NCBI RefSeq assembly: GCF_001465595.2
Contig: NZ_CP013481.2
Location: 3,658,001 to 3,722,000, forward strand
DNA: 64,000 nt
Direction: 5' to 3'
Origin: Pandoraea apista
Lineage (GTDB): Bacteria; Pseudomonadota; Gammaproteobacteria; Burkholderiales; Burkholderiaceae
Below the pieces are notes generated by a model that was not told the origin of the DNA, made no database searches, and worked only from the letters and a program-made list of their open reading frames with translations. Positions 28,903 to 37,872 of the stretch are shown in pieces. Position numbers and translations under genes: made by a program. Numbering within the stretch: the stretch's first letter is position 1; every line of letters begins with the position of its first letter.

Positions 28903-30975
28903 TCAGGCGCTGCGCGTGATAAGCAGGTTGCCCAGCGCGTCGACACGCCCTGCGAATTCCGGCTCCAGCCAGATCGTGGTATCCGATTGTTCGAGGATCG
29001 CGGGGCCGGCCACCGTCGCCCCGACCGGCAAATCGAGACGCGCATATCGCACCGCATCCCACCACCGCCCGGCGTGATAGACACGTTGCGTGCCCAGCGG
29101 CGCAGGCATAGCGCTCGCTTGCGGGGCGAGTACCGCGAGATCGAATTTCGGGCGCACACCAATGCGGGCATAACGCAAATTCATGATGCGCACCGCAATG
29201 CCGTCGAGCGCGCGACCGAAGGCCTCGCGATAGGCGGCTTCGAACGCCTGGGCGATGCCGTCGCGATGCAACGCGTCGCGCGACACCGGCACACGCACCG
29301 TGTGGCTCTGCCCGACGTAGAGCATGTCGAGTTCGATGACTTCTCGCACCGCCTCGAAACGCACGCCAGCCGAGTCCAGACGTGTCTGACAAGCCTGCGC
29401 AAGCGCCTCTACCCGCGCGACAAGATCCTCGACGTCGAGCGCGGCAAGCGGCTGATTGAGTGTCTGCACGCTGTCGTGGCGCATATCGGCCATCACACAG
29501 CCCAGTGCCGAAGTCACGCCGGGGTAGCGTGGCACGATCCCGGTGGTCGTACCGACCTCGCGCATCATGGCGCACACATGCAAGGCGCCGCCGCCGCCGA
29601 ACGGCATGTAGGCGAACTGACGCGGATCGTGTCCCCGCTCAATCGACACCACGCGAATGGCCCCGGCCATCTTGGCATTGGCCACCGTCAGAATCGCTTC
29701 GGCGGCCGCGTGCACTTCCAGCCCCAACGGCTCGGCGACATGCTCGCCGATGGCTTGCGCTGCCAGCCCCGCGTCGAGCTTGTCGAGCAAGCCGCCCCCC
29801 AGCGGCCGGTCTGCCGCAATGCGCCCGAGCAGCACGTTGGCATCGGTCACGGTCGGGCGCAAGTTGCCACGCCCATAGCAAGCCGGGCCCGGAATACTGC
29901 CCGCCGATTCCGGCCCCACTTGCAGCAAGCCGCCGGCATCCACCGACGCAATCGAGCCGCCGCCTGCGCCAATCGTTTCGATCTGGATCATCGGCGAGCG
30001 CACCACCATGCCGAATTCGATGGAAGTCTGCGCCGAGAGCGACGCTTCGCCGCCCGCCACGAGCGAGACGTCGAACGACGTGCCGCCCATATCCCCCGTC
30101 ACTACGTTAGGGAAACCGGCCGCACGCGCAATCGCGGCACAGGCGATCACGCCCGCTGCCGGTCCCGAAAGCGCGGTGCGCACGGGCACGTCGCTCGCCG
30201 TCTGGCGCGACATGATGCCGCCGTTGCTTTGCACGACAAGCAGCTCCCCCGCAAAACCCTGCGCCTTCAGATCGCGCTCAAGCCGCGTGAGATAGCCGCC
30301 GACCACGGGTTGCAGCGCGGCGTTGAGCGTGGCGGTCGAGCATCGCTCGAACTCGCGAATCTCGGGCAACACTTCCGTTGCCGCCGTCACATTGCCGTTG
30401 GGCCACAGCGCGCGCACGGCGGCGACCGCTCGTTGTTCGTTGACGGGATTGGCATAGGCATTGATGAAAAACACGCACACTGCCTCGCAACCGGCTTCGA
30501 GCAACGCACGCGCTGCCGCTTCGACCTGAGCGATGTCCACGTCGGTGTGGATGGTGCCGTCCGAGAGCACGCGCTCATCGACTTCCAGGCGCAAGTCGCG
30601 CGGCACGATCGGCGTGAAGTCGCCGCGCAGCCCCCATGTGGCGGGGCGGTCGCGGCGGCGCATCTCCAGCACGTCGCGAAAACCGGCCGTGGTGATGATG
30701 CCGGTGCGGGCCACCTTGCGTTCCAACAGCGCATTCGTGCCGACGGTGGTGCCGTGCACAATGGTCGCGATGGCGCCTGCACCCGCTTTTTCAGCGGTGT
30801 CGCCCACCCGTTCGATACCGTTCATGAAGCCGCGTGCTTCTTCGCCGCGCGTCGACGGCACCTTGACGATACGCGCGGCACCGGCCGCCTCGTCGAGCAC
30901 GAACAAATCGGTGAACGTGCCGCCCACATCGACACCCACGATCAGCGGGGCCCCGGTCGTTGCTGCTGTGCTCAT
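28903..30975 (-). CDS. hyuA: Hydantoinase/oxoprolinase family protein, subunit A
   Basis: A 690-residue ATP-dependent subunit of the HyuA family (5-oxoprolinase, N-methylhydantoinase, caprolactamase, acetone/acetophenone carboxylase). The ASKHA phosphate-binding motif IVGVDVGGTFTDLFVLD is at the N-terminus, with TIVHGTTVGTNALLER, QSNGGIMSR and the second phosphate motif VTGDMGGTSFDVSLV. These enzymes phosphorylate a lactam, imide or ketone to open or carboxylate it. The ATG overlaps the hyuB stop. Substrate unknown. Confidence 0.93.
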   Translation of the reverse strand: MSTAATTGAPLIVGVDVGGTFTDLFVLDEAAGAARIVKVPSTRGEEARGFMNGIERVGDTAEKAGAGAIATIVHGTTVGTNALLERKVARTGIITTAGFRDVLEMRRRDRPATWGLRGDFTPIVPRDLRLEVDERVLSDGTIHTDVDIAQVEAAARALLEAGCEAVCVFFINAYANPVNEQRAVAAVRALWPNGNVTAATEVLPEIREFERCSTATLNAALQPVVGGYLTRLERDLKAQGFAGELLVVQSNGGIMSRQTASDVPVRTALSGPAAGVIACAAIARAAGFPNVVTGDMGGTSFDVSLVAGGEASLSAQTSIEFGMVVRSPMIQIETIGAGGGSIASVDAGGLLQVGPESAGSIPGPACYGRGNLRPTVTDANVLLGRIAADRPLGGGLLDKLDAGLAAQAIGEHVAEPLGLEVHAAAEAILTVANAKMAGAIRVVSIERGHDPRQFAYMPFGGGGALHVCAMMREVGTTTGIVPRYPGVTSALGCVMADMRHDSVQTLNQPLAALDVEDLVARVEALAQACQTRLDSAGVRFEAVREVIELDMLYVGQSHTVRVPVSRDALHRDGIAQAFEAAYREAFGRALDGIAVRIMNLRYARIGVRPKFDLAVLAPQASAMPAPLGTQRVYHAGRWWDAVRYARLDLPVGATVAGPAILEQSDTTIWLEPEFAGRVDALGNLLITRSA

Positions 30976-32666
30976 GCCTGTTGCTCCTTCGTTGCCTTGC
31001 CGCTCGCGGCGTCGGCCGCCTGCGTCACATACCCCATCGCCCGGTCATGGGCACGCGCCGCCGCATCGCGCCGTGCGGGGTCTCCATAGCCGCCGCCGCC
31101 CGGCGTCTGAAGCCGCACACGTTCGCCGCGCGCCAGCTTGATGCCGAGCATCTTCGACGCCATCGGTGGCGTGTGCCATTCGCCATCGTTCTGATATTGG
31201 AAAACGTTCGGTACCGATGCCTGACCACCGGCAATGCCTTGCGGCGCCGAGCGGCCGCGCTCACCGAACACGAACGCTTCTGCGCTGTCTTCCAGCAATT
31301 CGATCTCGTAGATCGCGCCCAGCCCGCCCCGGTGTTCGCCGTCGCCGGCCGAATCGGGACGCAGCGCCCACTGCGTAAAGCGCACGGGATAGGCCGCCTC
31401 GAGAATCTCGACGGGCGGAATCGTGGCCGTCGAAATCGGCGCATTGCCGTGCGACAGACCGTCGCCGTCCATGTGGCCACCGTGACCGCCGCCGAAGAAG
31501 CTGAACATCACCCAACGCTGGCCGCGACGCGCCTCATCGGTGCGGTAACCCGCAATCGACAGCGCATTGATCGTGCCGTACGCCTGCGCCATCGCACGCG
31601 CCGGGGCGGCCTTGGCCATTGCGCAGAAGATCACGTCGATCATGCGCAGAATCGTTTCCGTGTAGCCGCCGACAGGGCGCGGACGCTGCGCGGAAATCAC
31701 CAGCCCTTCCGGCAGTTCGAATTGCACGGCGTCCAGCACGCCCGCATTGGCGGGCACGTCCGGGAACAGGTGTTTGAGCGCCACGTAACAGGCGGCAATG
31801 GCGGTCGCCCGGGAAATATTCACCGGCCCCATGCACGCGGGCGACGTGCCCGTGAAATCGAGCGTGAGCGTCTCGCCCTGCACCCGCATGCGCAAGGCAA
31901 TCGTGAGTGGCTCGTCGCGCACGCCGTCGTTATCGAGCATGTCCTGATAGTGGTACTCGCCGTCGGGCAATGCGGCCACATGCGCGCGCATGAGTTTGAC
32001 GGCACGCTCGCGCAGTTGACCGAGCGCTTCCTGCACGGTGGTGTCGCCGTATTCGTCGAGCAGATCGGCCAGACGTCGCGCGCCGAGAGTCAGCGCCGAC
32101 AGTTGGCCGTTCAGATCACCCCAGAGACTATCGGGCAGTCGCGTGTTCGCCTTGAGGATGGCGAGCACGTCGGCGTCGAGCACCCCGCCGCGAACGATAC
32201 GCACGGGCGGGATCTGCACGGCTTCCTGCCAGCACTCGGTGGCCGCCGGGTTGTAGTTGCCGGGTACCGCGCCACCCACGTCATGCCAGTGCGCCGCCGA
32301 GGCCAGAAAGCAATACAGCCGGCCGTTGCGAAACACCGGGCGCACGAGCTTGAAGTCGTTGGCGTGGGTGCCGCCTTCGTACGGGTCGTTGAAGAGCCAC
32401 ACGTCGCCATCGACCATGCCGCCACGCTCGGCGGCCGCGCGCGCCGCCGCCTGCACGGCAAAGGCCATCGCGCCGACGAAGACGGGCAGGCCCGACTTGC
32501 CCTGAATCAGCGTGGCGCCGGTGGCCGCGTCGTAGATGCCGTGGCAAGCATCGTGCGCCTCGGCAATGATGGGGTTGAACGCACTGCGGTAGAGCGTCGC
32601 GTCCATTTCGTCGGCGATCTGCTCCAGACGGCCCTTGAGGACCGCCAGAGTGACGGGATCTAGCAT
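30972..32666 (-). CDS. hyuB: Hydantoinase/oxoprolinase family protein, subunit B
   Basis: The 564-residue partner of HyuA. The N-terminal sequence LAVLKGRLEQIADEMDATLY and the segment DGDVWLFNDPYEGGTHANDF with probable metal-binding residues are family hallmarks; the C-terminus ends with a glycine-rich PGGGGYGDPARRD segment, as in HyuB proteins. GGAG precedes the ATG. The start overlaps the end of the leuD-like gene by seven bases and the end overlaps hyuA by ATGA. The two subunits probably form one lactam-opening or carboxylating enzyme. Confidence 0.93.
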   Translation of the reverse strand: MLDPVTLAVLKGRLEQIADEMDATLYRSAFNPIIAEAHDACHGIYDAATGATLIQGKSGLPVFVGAMAFAVQAAARAAAERGGMVDGDVWLFNDPYEGGTHANDFKLVRPVFRNGRLYCFLASAAHWHDVGGAVPGNYNPAATECWQEAVQIPPVRIVRGGVLDADVLAILKANTRLPDSLWGDLNGQLSALTLGARRLADLLDEYGDTTVQEALGQLRERAVKLMRAHVAALPDGEYHYQDMLDNDGVRDEPLTIALRMRVQGETLTLDFTGTSPACMGPVNISRATAIAACYVALKHLFPDVPANAGVLDAVQFELPEGLVISAQRPRPVGGYTETILRMIDVIFCAMAKAAPARAMAQAYGTINALSIAGYRTDEARRGQRWVMFSFFGGGHGGHMDGDGLSHGNAPISTATIPPVEILEAAYPVRFTQWALRPDSAGDGEHRGGLGAIYEIELLEDSAEAFVFGERGRSAPQGIAGGQASVPNVFQYQNDGEWHTPPMASKMLGIKLARGERVRLQTPGGGGYGDPARRDAAARAHDRAMGYVTQAADAASGKATKEQQA

Positions 32667-33208
32667 GAAGAAACTCCGTTGGATGTCGCTTGAGGTGCCG
32701 TACGGCGCCGCTTGAGCAGGTTGAGCAGCCCTCCCGCGTCGACCATGTCGAGCAGGAAGCCCGGCACGGTCTCGCAGGCGAGCCGGCTGCCGTCGGCGCG
32801 TTCGACGAAGCCTTCGCGCGGCGCGAGCCGCAGGGCGTCGCCCTCGGCAATGCGATGTGCGTCGGCACAGGTGAGCAGCAACAGCCCCACATTGAAGGCG
32901 TTGCGGAAATACAGCCCGTTGAACGACGGCGCAATGACGGCACGCACGCCGAGATGCACCAGCGCCGCCGCGGCCTGCTCGCGCGACGAGCCGATGCCGA
33001 AGTTGGGACCGGCGACGAGGACGTCGCCGGCCTGCACGTTGGCGGCAAACTCGGGACGAACACGATGCAGGCAATGTCGCGCGATGTCGTCGATGCCGAA
33101 CTTCATGTAGGCCCCCGGCGCGAGCGCGTCGGTATCGATATCGGCGCCCACTACCCAGGCGCGATGCAAGGTGCTGCGTGGATCAACAGTCGTGGTTGGG
33201 GTGGTCAT
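32660..33208 (-). CDS. leuD: LeuD-type small subunit of an aconitase-family hydro-lyase
   Basis: A 182-residue swivel-domain subunit of the isopropylmalate isomerase/aconitase family. The conserved ADIDTDALAPG and GPNFGIGSSREQAAAAL segments are present; the latter holds the substrate carboxylate-binding Ser-Ser-Arg. Since it sits with a matching large subunit in a catabolic operon and no leuB or leuA is nearby, it is unlikely to serve leucine synthesis. Relatives outside leucine synthesis include homoaconitase, maleate/citraconate hydratase and dimethylmaleate hydratase. The symbol shows family only. Confidence 0.9.
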   Translation of the reverse strand: MTTPTTTVDPRSTLHRAWVVGADIDTDALAPGAYMKFGIDDIARHCLHRVRPEFAANVQAGDVLVAGPNFGIGSSREQAAAALVHLGVRAVIAPSFNGLYFRNAFNVGLLLLTCADAHRIAEGDALRLAPREGFVERADGSRLACETVPGFLLDMVDAGGLLNLLKRRRTAPQATSNGVSSC

Positions 33209-33231
33209 GAACAAGTGTCACAAACGAAGTC

Positions 33232-34500
33232 TCAGACGAGCATGTCGCGCGGGTCGGCAATGCGCCCAGTGAGCGCGGCAGCCGCCACCGTGTAGGGCGA
33301 GCCGAGATAGACCTGAGCAGTCTCCGATCCCATGCGTCCCTTGAAATTGCGGGCGGTGCTCGACATGACGGTGGCGCCTTCGGGAATCGAGCCGCCGTAG
33401 CCGGCGCAAGCGCCGCAGGTCGTGGCGAGCACTTGCGCACCTGCGGCGGTGAGCACATCCATCACCCCCTCGCGTGCCGCCTGTGCCTGATCGCGCTGCG
33501 AAGCCGGGGCGACGACAAAGCGCATGCCCTTGGCCACGCGCTTGCCTTGCAGCACGCGTGCCGCCGCGCGCAAGTCTTCGAGCTTCGCCCCCGTGCAGGC
33601 GCCCAGATAAGCGACATCCACCGCCACGTCGGCGAATTCGCCGACTGCGCGCGTATTCGCGGGGCTGTGCGGCGCGGCCACTTGCGGGGCGAGTGCGGTG
33701 GCGTCGAACGTGTGAACTTCGGCCGCCGCGCCCGCATCTCCCTGCCAGCGATGAATGTCGATGTCCTGCGTCACGCCAACCGAGCGCAAGTAGTCCAGCG
33801 TGGTCTCGTCGGGGGCTATCAGCCCCACCTGCGAGCCCAGCTCGGCGCTCATGTTCGAGAGCGTCATGCGCTCCTGCATCGACAGCGCGCGCACGGCCTC
33901 GCCACAGAACTCGATCGCCTGATAGCGTCCGCCATTCATGCCGAAGCGGCCGATCATGTGCAGCATCATGTCTTTCGCGGTTACGCCGTCGGCCAGGCGC
34001 CCGTCCCAACGCATCTGGAGGGTTTCCGGCACCTTGACCCAGATTTCGCCAGACACGGCCACGCCCAGCATTTCCGTGCTGCCGATACCGAACATGTAAG
34101 CACCGAACGCACCGCCCGTAGGCGAATGCGAGTCGCCGCCCACGCAGAACATGCCGGGCCGCAGATGACCGTGCTCCGGCACGACCACATGGCAAATGCC
34201 GACCGAGTCGTAGACGTTGGGCAACGCCTGTGCGCTCGCCCAGTCGCGCGCAATGCGAACGATGCGCCGCGATTCGTCATCGGATTCCGGCACGTAGTGA
34301 TCGATGACGAGCACCACTTTCGACTTGTCCCACAACTGCGCGCCCAGCGATTCGAGCATCGGTTGCAGCCGGCGCGGGCCGCTGGAATCGTGAAACATCG
34401 CAAGATCGACGCGGCAGGTGACGATCTCGCCCACGGCCACTTCGTCGCGGCCACAGGCGGCCGCCAGCAGTTTTTGCGTCAGAGTTTGAGTCACGGTCAT
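33232..34500 (-). CDS. leuC: LeuC-type large subunit of an aconitase-family hydro-lyase
   Basis: The 422-residue [4Fe-4S] subunit partnering the LeuD-type protein. The cluster cysteines are visible in GACTGAK and TTCGACAGYGG, and the segment FCVGGDSHSPTGGAFGAYMFG is the family signature. The ATG of MTVTQTLTQK is used; upstream open frame is not protein-like. The stop of livF lies four bases upstream, so import and enzyme genes are one transcription unit. I infer hydration of an unsaturated di- or tricarboxylate. Confidence 0.92.
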   Translation of the reverse strand: MTVTQTLTQKLLAAACGRDEVAVGEIVTCRVDLAMFHDSSGPRRLQPMLESLGAQLWDKSKVVLVIDHYVPESDDESRRIVRIARDWASAQALPNVYDSVGICHVVVPEHGHLRPGMFCVGGDSHSPTGGAFGAYMFGIGSTEMLGVAVSGEIWVKVPETLQMRWDGRLADGVTAKDMMLHMIGRFGMNGGRYQAIEFCGEAVRALSMQERMTLSNMSAELGSQVGLIAPDETTLDYLRSVGVTQDIDIHRWQGDAGAAAEVHTFDATALAPQVAAPHSPANTRAVGEFADVAVDVAYLGACTGAKLEDLRAAARVLQGKRVAKGMRFVVAPASQRDQAQAAREGVMDVLTAAGAQVLATTCGACAGYGGSIPEGATVMSSTARNFKGRMGSETAQVYLGSPYTVAAAALTGRIADPRDMLV

Positions 34501-34504
34501 TGCC

Positions 34505-35215
34505 TTACATTCCGAGATAGGCGCGGCGCAGGTCGCTGCTCGCCAGCAACTCGGCGCACGTGCCGCTGTGACGAATCGCCCCGTTCTCCAGGACATAGCC
34601 GCGCTGTCCGGTTTCCAGCGACTGGCCCACGTTCTGTTCGACGAGCAGAATCGACAGGCCGTCGTGTTGCAGGCGAGCAATCAGCGTGAAGAGCTCCTCG
34701 ACCATCAGGGGCGAAAGACCCAGTGAAGGTTCGTCGAGGATGAGCAACCTTGGCTCGGCCATCAGCCCGCGGCCGATGGCCAGCATCTGCTGTTCGCCGC
34801 CCGACATCGTGCCCGCCGGCTGCGCAATGCGTTCGCGAAGACGCGGGAACAGATCGAGCATGCGCTCCAGACTTTGCTCACGCGAGGCACGTCCCCGGGC
34901 AAATGCGCCAAGCATCAGGTTTTCGCGCACGCTCAGGTTCGGGAAGATGCGACGGCCTTCCGGCACCTGAATCAGCCCCGCCTTCACGACGTCTCGGTAA
35001 TGGCGTCCGGTGAGATCGTGTCCGTCGAACCGCACGCGCCCGGCCCAGACAGGATTGATGCCCGAGAGCGTGTTGTTCAGCGTGGACTTGCCTGCACCGT
35101 TGCTGCCGAGCAGCACCACGATTTCGCCCGCGCCGACCGTCAGATCGACACCGCGCAGCACTTCGACACGGCCGTAGCCGGTGTGCAAGCCTTCCACTTC
35201 CAGAAGATGGCTCAT
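34505..35215 (-). CDS. livF: Branched-chain-type ABC transporter ATP-binding protein LivF
   Basis: The 236-residue ATPase has Walker A GSNGAGKST, the signature MSGGEQQMLAIGRGLM and Walker B LLILDEPSLGLSP. It is one of two ATPases of the LivKHMGF importer in this operon. The ATG overlaps the livG stop by ATGA. Family members import branched-chain amino acids, amides, urea or aromatic acids, so the ligand must be inferred from the operon. Confidence 0.93.
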   Translation of the reverse strand: MSHLLEVEGLHTGYGRVEVLRGVDLTVGAGEIVVLLGSNGAGKSTLNNTLSGINPVWAGRVRFDGHDLTGRHYRDVVKAGLIQVPEGRRIFPNLSVRENLMLGAFARGRASREQSLERMLDLFPRLRERIAQPAGTMSGGEQQMLAIGRGLMAEPRLLILDEPSLGLSPLMVEELFTLIARLQHDGLSILLVEQNVGQSLETGQRGYVLENGAIRHSGTCAELLASSDLRRAYLGM

Positions 35216-35970
35216 TGCGCACCTCCCGATTGGGCGGCGAGCCGCGCTGCGGTGCCGTGCCCCAGATAGGCTTCGATCACGGCAGCGTCGGACGTGACTT
35301 CGCGCGGCGTGCCGGCGGCAATCAGCTTGCCCTGTGCGAGCACCCACACATGCTCGGCCAGACTCATGACGGCGCGCATCACGTGTTCGATCATCAACAC
35401 CGTCACGCCACTGTCGGCGATCTCGCGCACCACGGGAATCATTTCGTCGATCTCGCTCGGGTTGAGGCCGGCGAGCACTTCGTCGAGCAGCAGCAGACGC
35501 GGACGCGTTGCCAGCGCCCGTGCCAGTTCGAGCCGCTTGCGGCCGCAGACAGTCAAATCGGCGGCGGGCTTGTCCAACTGCGCCTGCAAATTCGTGCGCA
35601 GGGCAACTTCCTCGGCCTCGCGCAACGCTGCACGGCGATCGCGTTGGTGCAGATGCGCACCCACCGCAATGTTCTCGCGCACCGTCTGTGCGCCGAACGG
35701 CTGCACGATCTGGAAGGTGCGCGTTAGGCCCTGACGCGCGGTCTCGAACGGGGCTTGCCCCGTGATATCCCGCCCCTGAAACTCGACGCGGCCCGCCGTG
35801 GGTGTCAGAAACCCGGAGAGCAGACCGAACAGCGTCGTTTTACCGGCACCGTTCGGCCCCACGAGCGCAGTCAGCGTGCCCGGCTTGACGACAAGACTCA
35901 CGTCCTGCACCGCCTTGAGGCCGCCGAACGTAATGGACAGGCCATTGGCCTTCAACAGCGCCTCAGACAC
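35212..35970 (-). CDS. livG: Branched-chain-type ABC transporter ATP-binding protein LivG
   Basis: The second ATPase, about 252 residues, has Walker A GPNGAGKTTLFGLLSG and Walker B LLLLDEVLAGLNP; the signature region reads LTVCGRKRLELARAL, where Cys-Gly-Arg replaces the usual Ser-Gly-Gly, so the ABC signature is degenerate. Three in-frame starts are close together. The GTG at 35970 has GAGGAG seven bases upstream; the ATGs at 35976 and 35985 lack that spacing. It overlaps the end of livM. Confidence 0.92.
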   Translation of the reverse strand: MSEALLKANGLSITFGGLKAVQDVSLVVKPGTLTALVGPNGAGKTTLFGLLSGFLTPTAGRVEFQGRDITGQAPFETARQGLTRTFQIVQPFGAQTVRENIAVGAHLHQRDRRAALREAEEVALRTNLQAQLDKPAADLTVCGRKRLELARALATRPRLLLLDEVLAGLNPSEIDEMIPVVREIADSGVTVLMIEHVMRAVMSLAEHVWVLAQGKLIAAGTPREVTSDAAVIEAYLGHGTAARLAAQSGGAQ

Positions 35971-36979
35971 GGGCATTCTCCTCATGCGTGGCGGCCGCCT
36001 GCGCGTCGGGCGCAGTGACCGTCTTCTTGTCCATTCCCAGCAAGCGGCGCACCGATGCCCCTGCGCCGGTCATGCCGCGCGGCAGGAACATCACGATCAG
36101 AATCAGCACCGCGCCGTAGATCACCATCGACAGGCCCGGCAACTCGCCGAACAGGTTGCGCGTGAACTCGCCCAGCGCGTACAGCACGGTCGCGCCCAGC
36201 ACCGGCCCCCAAAGCGTGCCCATACCGCCCACGATCACGCCAACGAGCGCTTCGACCGAGATCGTCGAGCCGAACGCAATACCGGCATCGATGTACTGGA
36301 ACATCTGCACGTAGCACATGCCAGCGGCGCTCATGAAAGCGCCGGACAAGGCGATCGCGCCGAGTTTGATGCGCAGCGGATTCACACCGACCGCACGAGC
36401 GGCGTTCTCGTTGTCGCGCACCGCTTGCAGCCAGGCGCCAAAACGCGAATGCCGCAGCCAGGCCGTGACCAGCAGCGCCGCCATCACAAACACGAGCAGC
36501 AACGTGGCGTAACCGCGCGGCGACGCGAATTGCAGATTCCCCACGCTCTGGCGCAGCGGCACCATGAGGCCCACCCCCGCCCCGGTGAACGGCAGCGACA
36601 CGGCGAGAATTCGGAAGACTTCCGCAAACGCCAGCGTCACCAGCGCAAAGTACGAACCCTTGAGGCCGTAGCGAAAGGTGACCGCACCGATGACGACGGC
36701 CACCCCGGTGCCCATCGCAATCGCGAACGGCATCGCCAGCCACGGATTCCAGCCCCATCGCAATTGCGCAATGGCCTGCGCATAGGCGCCGACCCCGAAA
36801 AAGAGTGCGTGCCCGAACGACAACTGCCCGCCGAACCCGCCCAGAATGTTCCAGGACTGCGAGAGCAGCACGGTATAGAGCGTCATCATCACGAACGACA
36901 GCCACACGCCCGATTGCAGCGTGACCAGCAGCGCCGCCATCACGACACCAAACAACACGATCCAACGAAGGTCTCTCAT
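35963..36979 (-). CDS. livM: Branched-chain-type ABC transporter permease LivM
   Basis: A 338-residue permease with about nine membrane segments and the family phrases SQSWNILGGFGGQLSFGHA and GGMGTLWGPVLGA. The C-terminal tail after LLGMDKKTVTAPD is polar. The ATG of MRDLRWIVLFG is used; the open frame upstream reads across livH in another frame. Separated from livH by 16 bases. Confidence 0.92.
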   Translation of the reverse strand: MRDLRWIVLFGVVMAALLVTLQSGVWLSFVMMTLYTVLLSQSWNILGGFGGQLSFGHALFFGVGAYAQAIAQLRWGWNPWLAMPFAIAMGTGVAVVIGAVTFRYGLKGSYFALVTLAFAEVFRILAVSLPFTGAGVGLMVPLRQSVGNLQFASPRGYATLLLVFVMAALLVTAWLRHSRFGAWLQAVRDNENAARAVGVNPLRIKLGAIALSGAFMSAAGMCYVQMFQYIDAGIAFGSTISVEALVGVIVGGMGTLWGPVLGATVLYALGEFTRNLFGELPGLSMVIYGAVLILIVMFLPRGMTGAGASVRRLLGMDKKTVTAPDAQAAATHEENARV

Positions 36980-36995
36980 CGCTTGCTCCCGCTCC

Positions 36996-37868
36996 TCACG
37001 CCCGCGCACCGAACAAGCCCTGCGGACGCAGCAGCACGACGATGATGAAAATGGCGAAGATACCCATCTGCCCGAGCGAATCGCCCAGCCACAGCCCGCC
37101 CAGCGACTCGACCACTCCGATGAGCAACCCGCCTGCGAGCGCGCCGGTGAAGCTGCCCATGCCGCCGAGCACCACGATGGTGAAAGCCACCAGCACGAAG
37201 CCACTGCCGACTTGCGGATTGACGTAATACGTGGGCATCAGAAAACACGCCGCTGCACCCACGCACGCCATGCCGATACCGAACGACAATGCGTAGACCC
37301 GCTCGACATCGATCCCCATGAGCTTCGCGCCATGCTTCTCCTTGGCGACGGCACGAATCGCGCGGCCAAGATCCGTCGCCCGCATGATCCAGAAGAGCAG
37401 TGCTGCCGCGCTCAGCGCACCGCCGAAGGCGATGAGCTTTGGCACCGAAAGCATGACCGGACCGACATCGACGGTCGCGAGCGTGTAAGGCGTGTCGATG
37501 GTGTGCGTATCGGACTTGAACCACACCAGCGCAAGGTTCTCCAGCACGATCGCCAGCCCAAGCGTGACGAGCAGAATGTTCTCGTCCTTGCCGTGGCTTG
37601 CCCGCTCGATCACGCCGCGTTGCAAGGCGTAGCCCAGCGCGAACATGCCTAGCGTGACGAACGGCAGCGCGACGTACGGATCGATGCCGAGCTTTTCCTT
37701 GAGCAGCCACACGGCGTACAGCGCGATCATCAGCGCTGCGCCGTGCGAGAAGTTAATGATGTGCAGCACGCCGTACACGAGCGTGAGGCCCAGGGCGATG
37801 AGCGCGTACACCGCCCCCGTGGTGAGCCCGTTGAGCACGGCCGAGAGAAGAATGACTGGGTCGAGCAT
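36996..37868 (-). CDS. livH: Branched-chain-type ABC transporter permease LivH
   Basis: A 290-residue permease with the family motifs GLTTGAVYALIALGLTLVYG, INFSHG near the N-terminus and VLGGMGSFTGALAGG. It would pair with LivM to form the inner-membrane channel. It follows the binding-protein gene after four bases, so expression is coupled. Confidence 0.93.
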   Translation of the reverse strand: MLDPVILLSAVLNGLTTGAVYALIALGLTLVYGVLHIINFSHGAALMIALYAVWLLKEKLGIDPYVALPFVTLGMFALGYALQRGVIERASHGKDENILLVTLGLAIVLENLALVWFKSDTHTIDTPYTLATVDVGPVMLSVPKLIAFGGALSAAALLFWIMRATDLGRAIRAVAKEKHGAKLMGIDVERVYALSFGIGMACVGAAACFLMPTYYVNPQVGSGFVLVAFTIVVLGGMGSFTGALAGGLLIGVVESLGGLWLGDSLGQMGIFAIFIIVVLLRPQGLFGARA

Positions 37869-37872
37869 CGCG

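Noticed and set aside
28987..31089. 700-codon open frame antisense to hyuA
   Set aside because: His/Arg-rich shadow composition, no recognisable domain, HyuA is certain.
30960..32663. 567-codon plus-strand frame over hyuB
   Set aside because: Covers hyuB exactly in antisense and lacks domain motifs.
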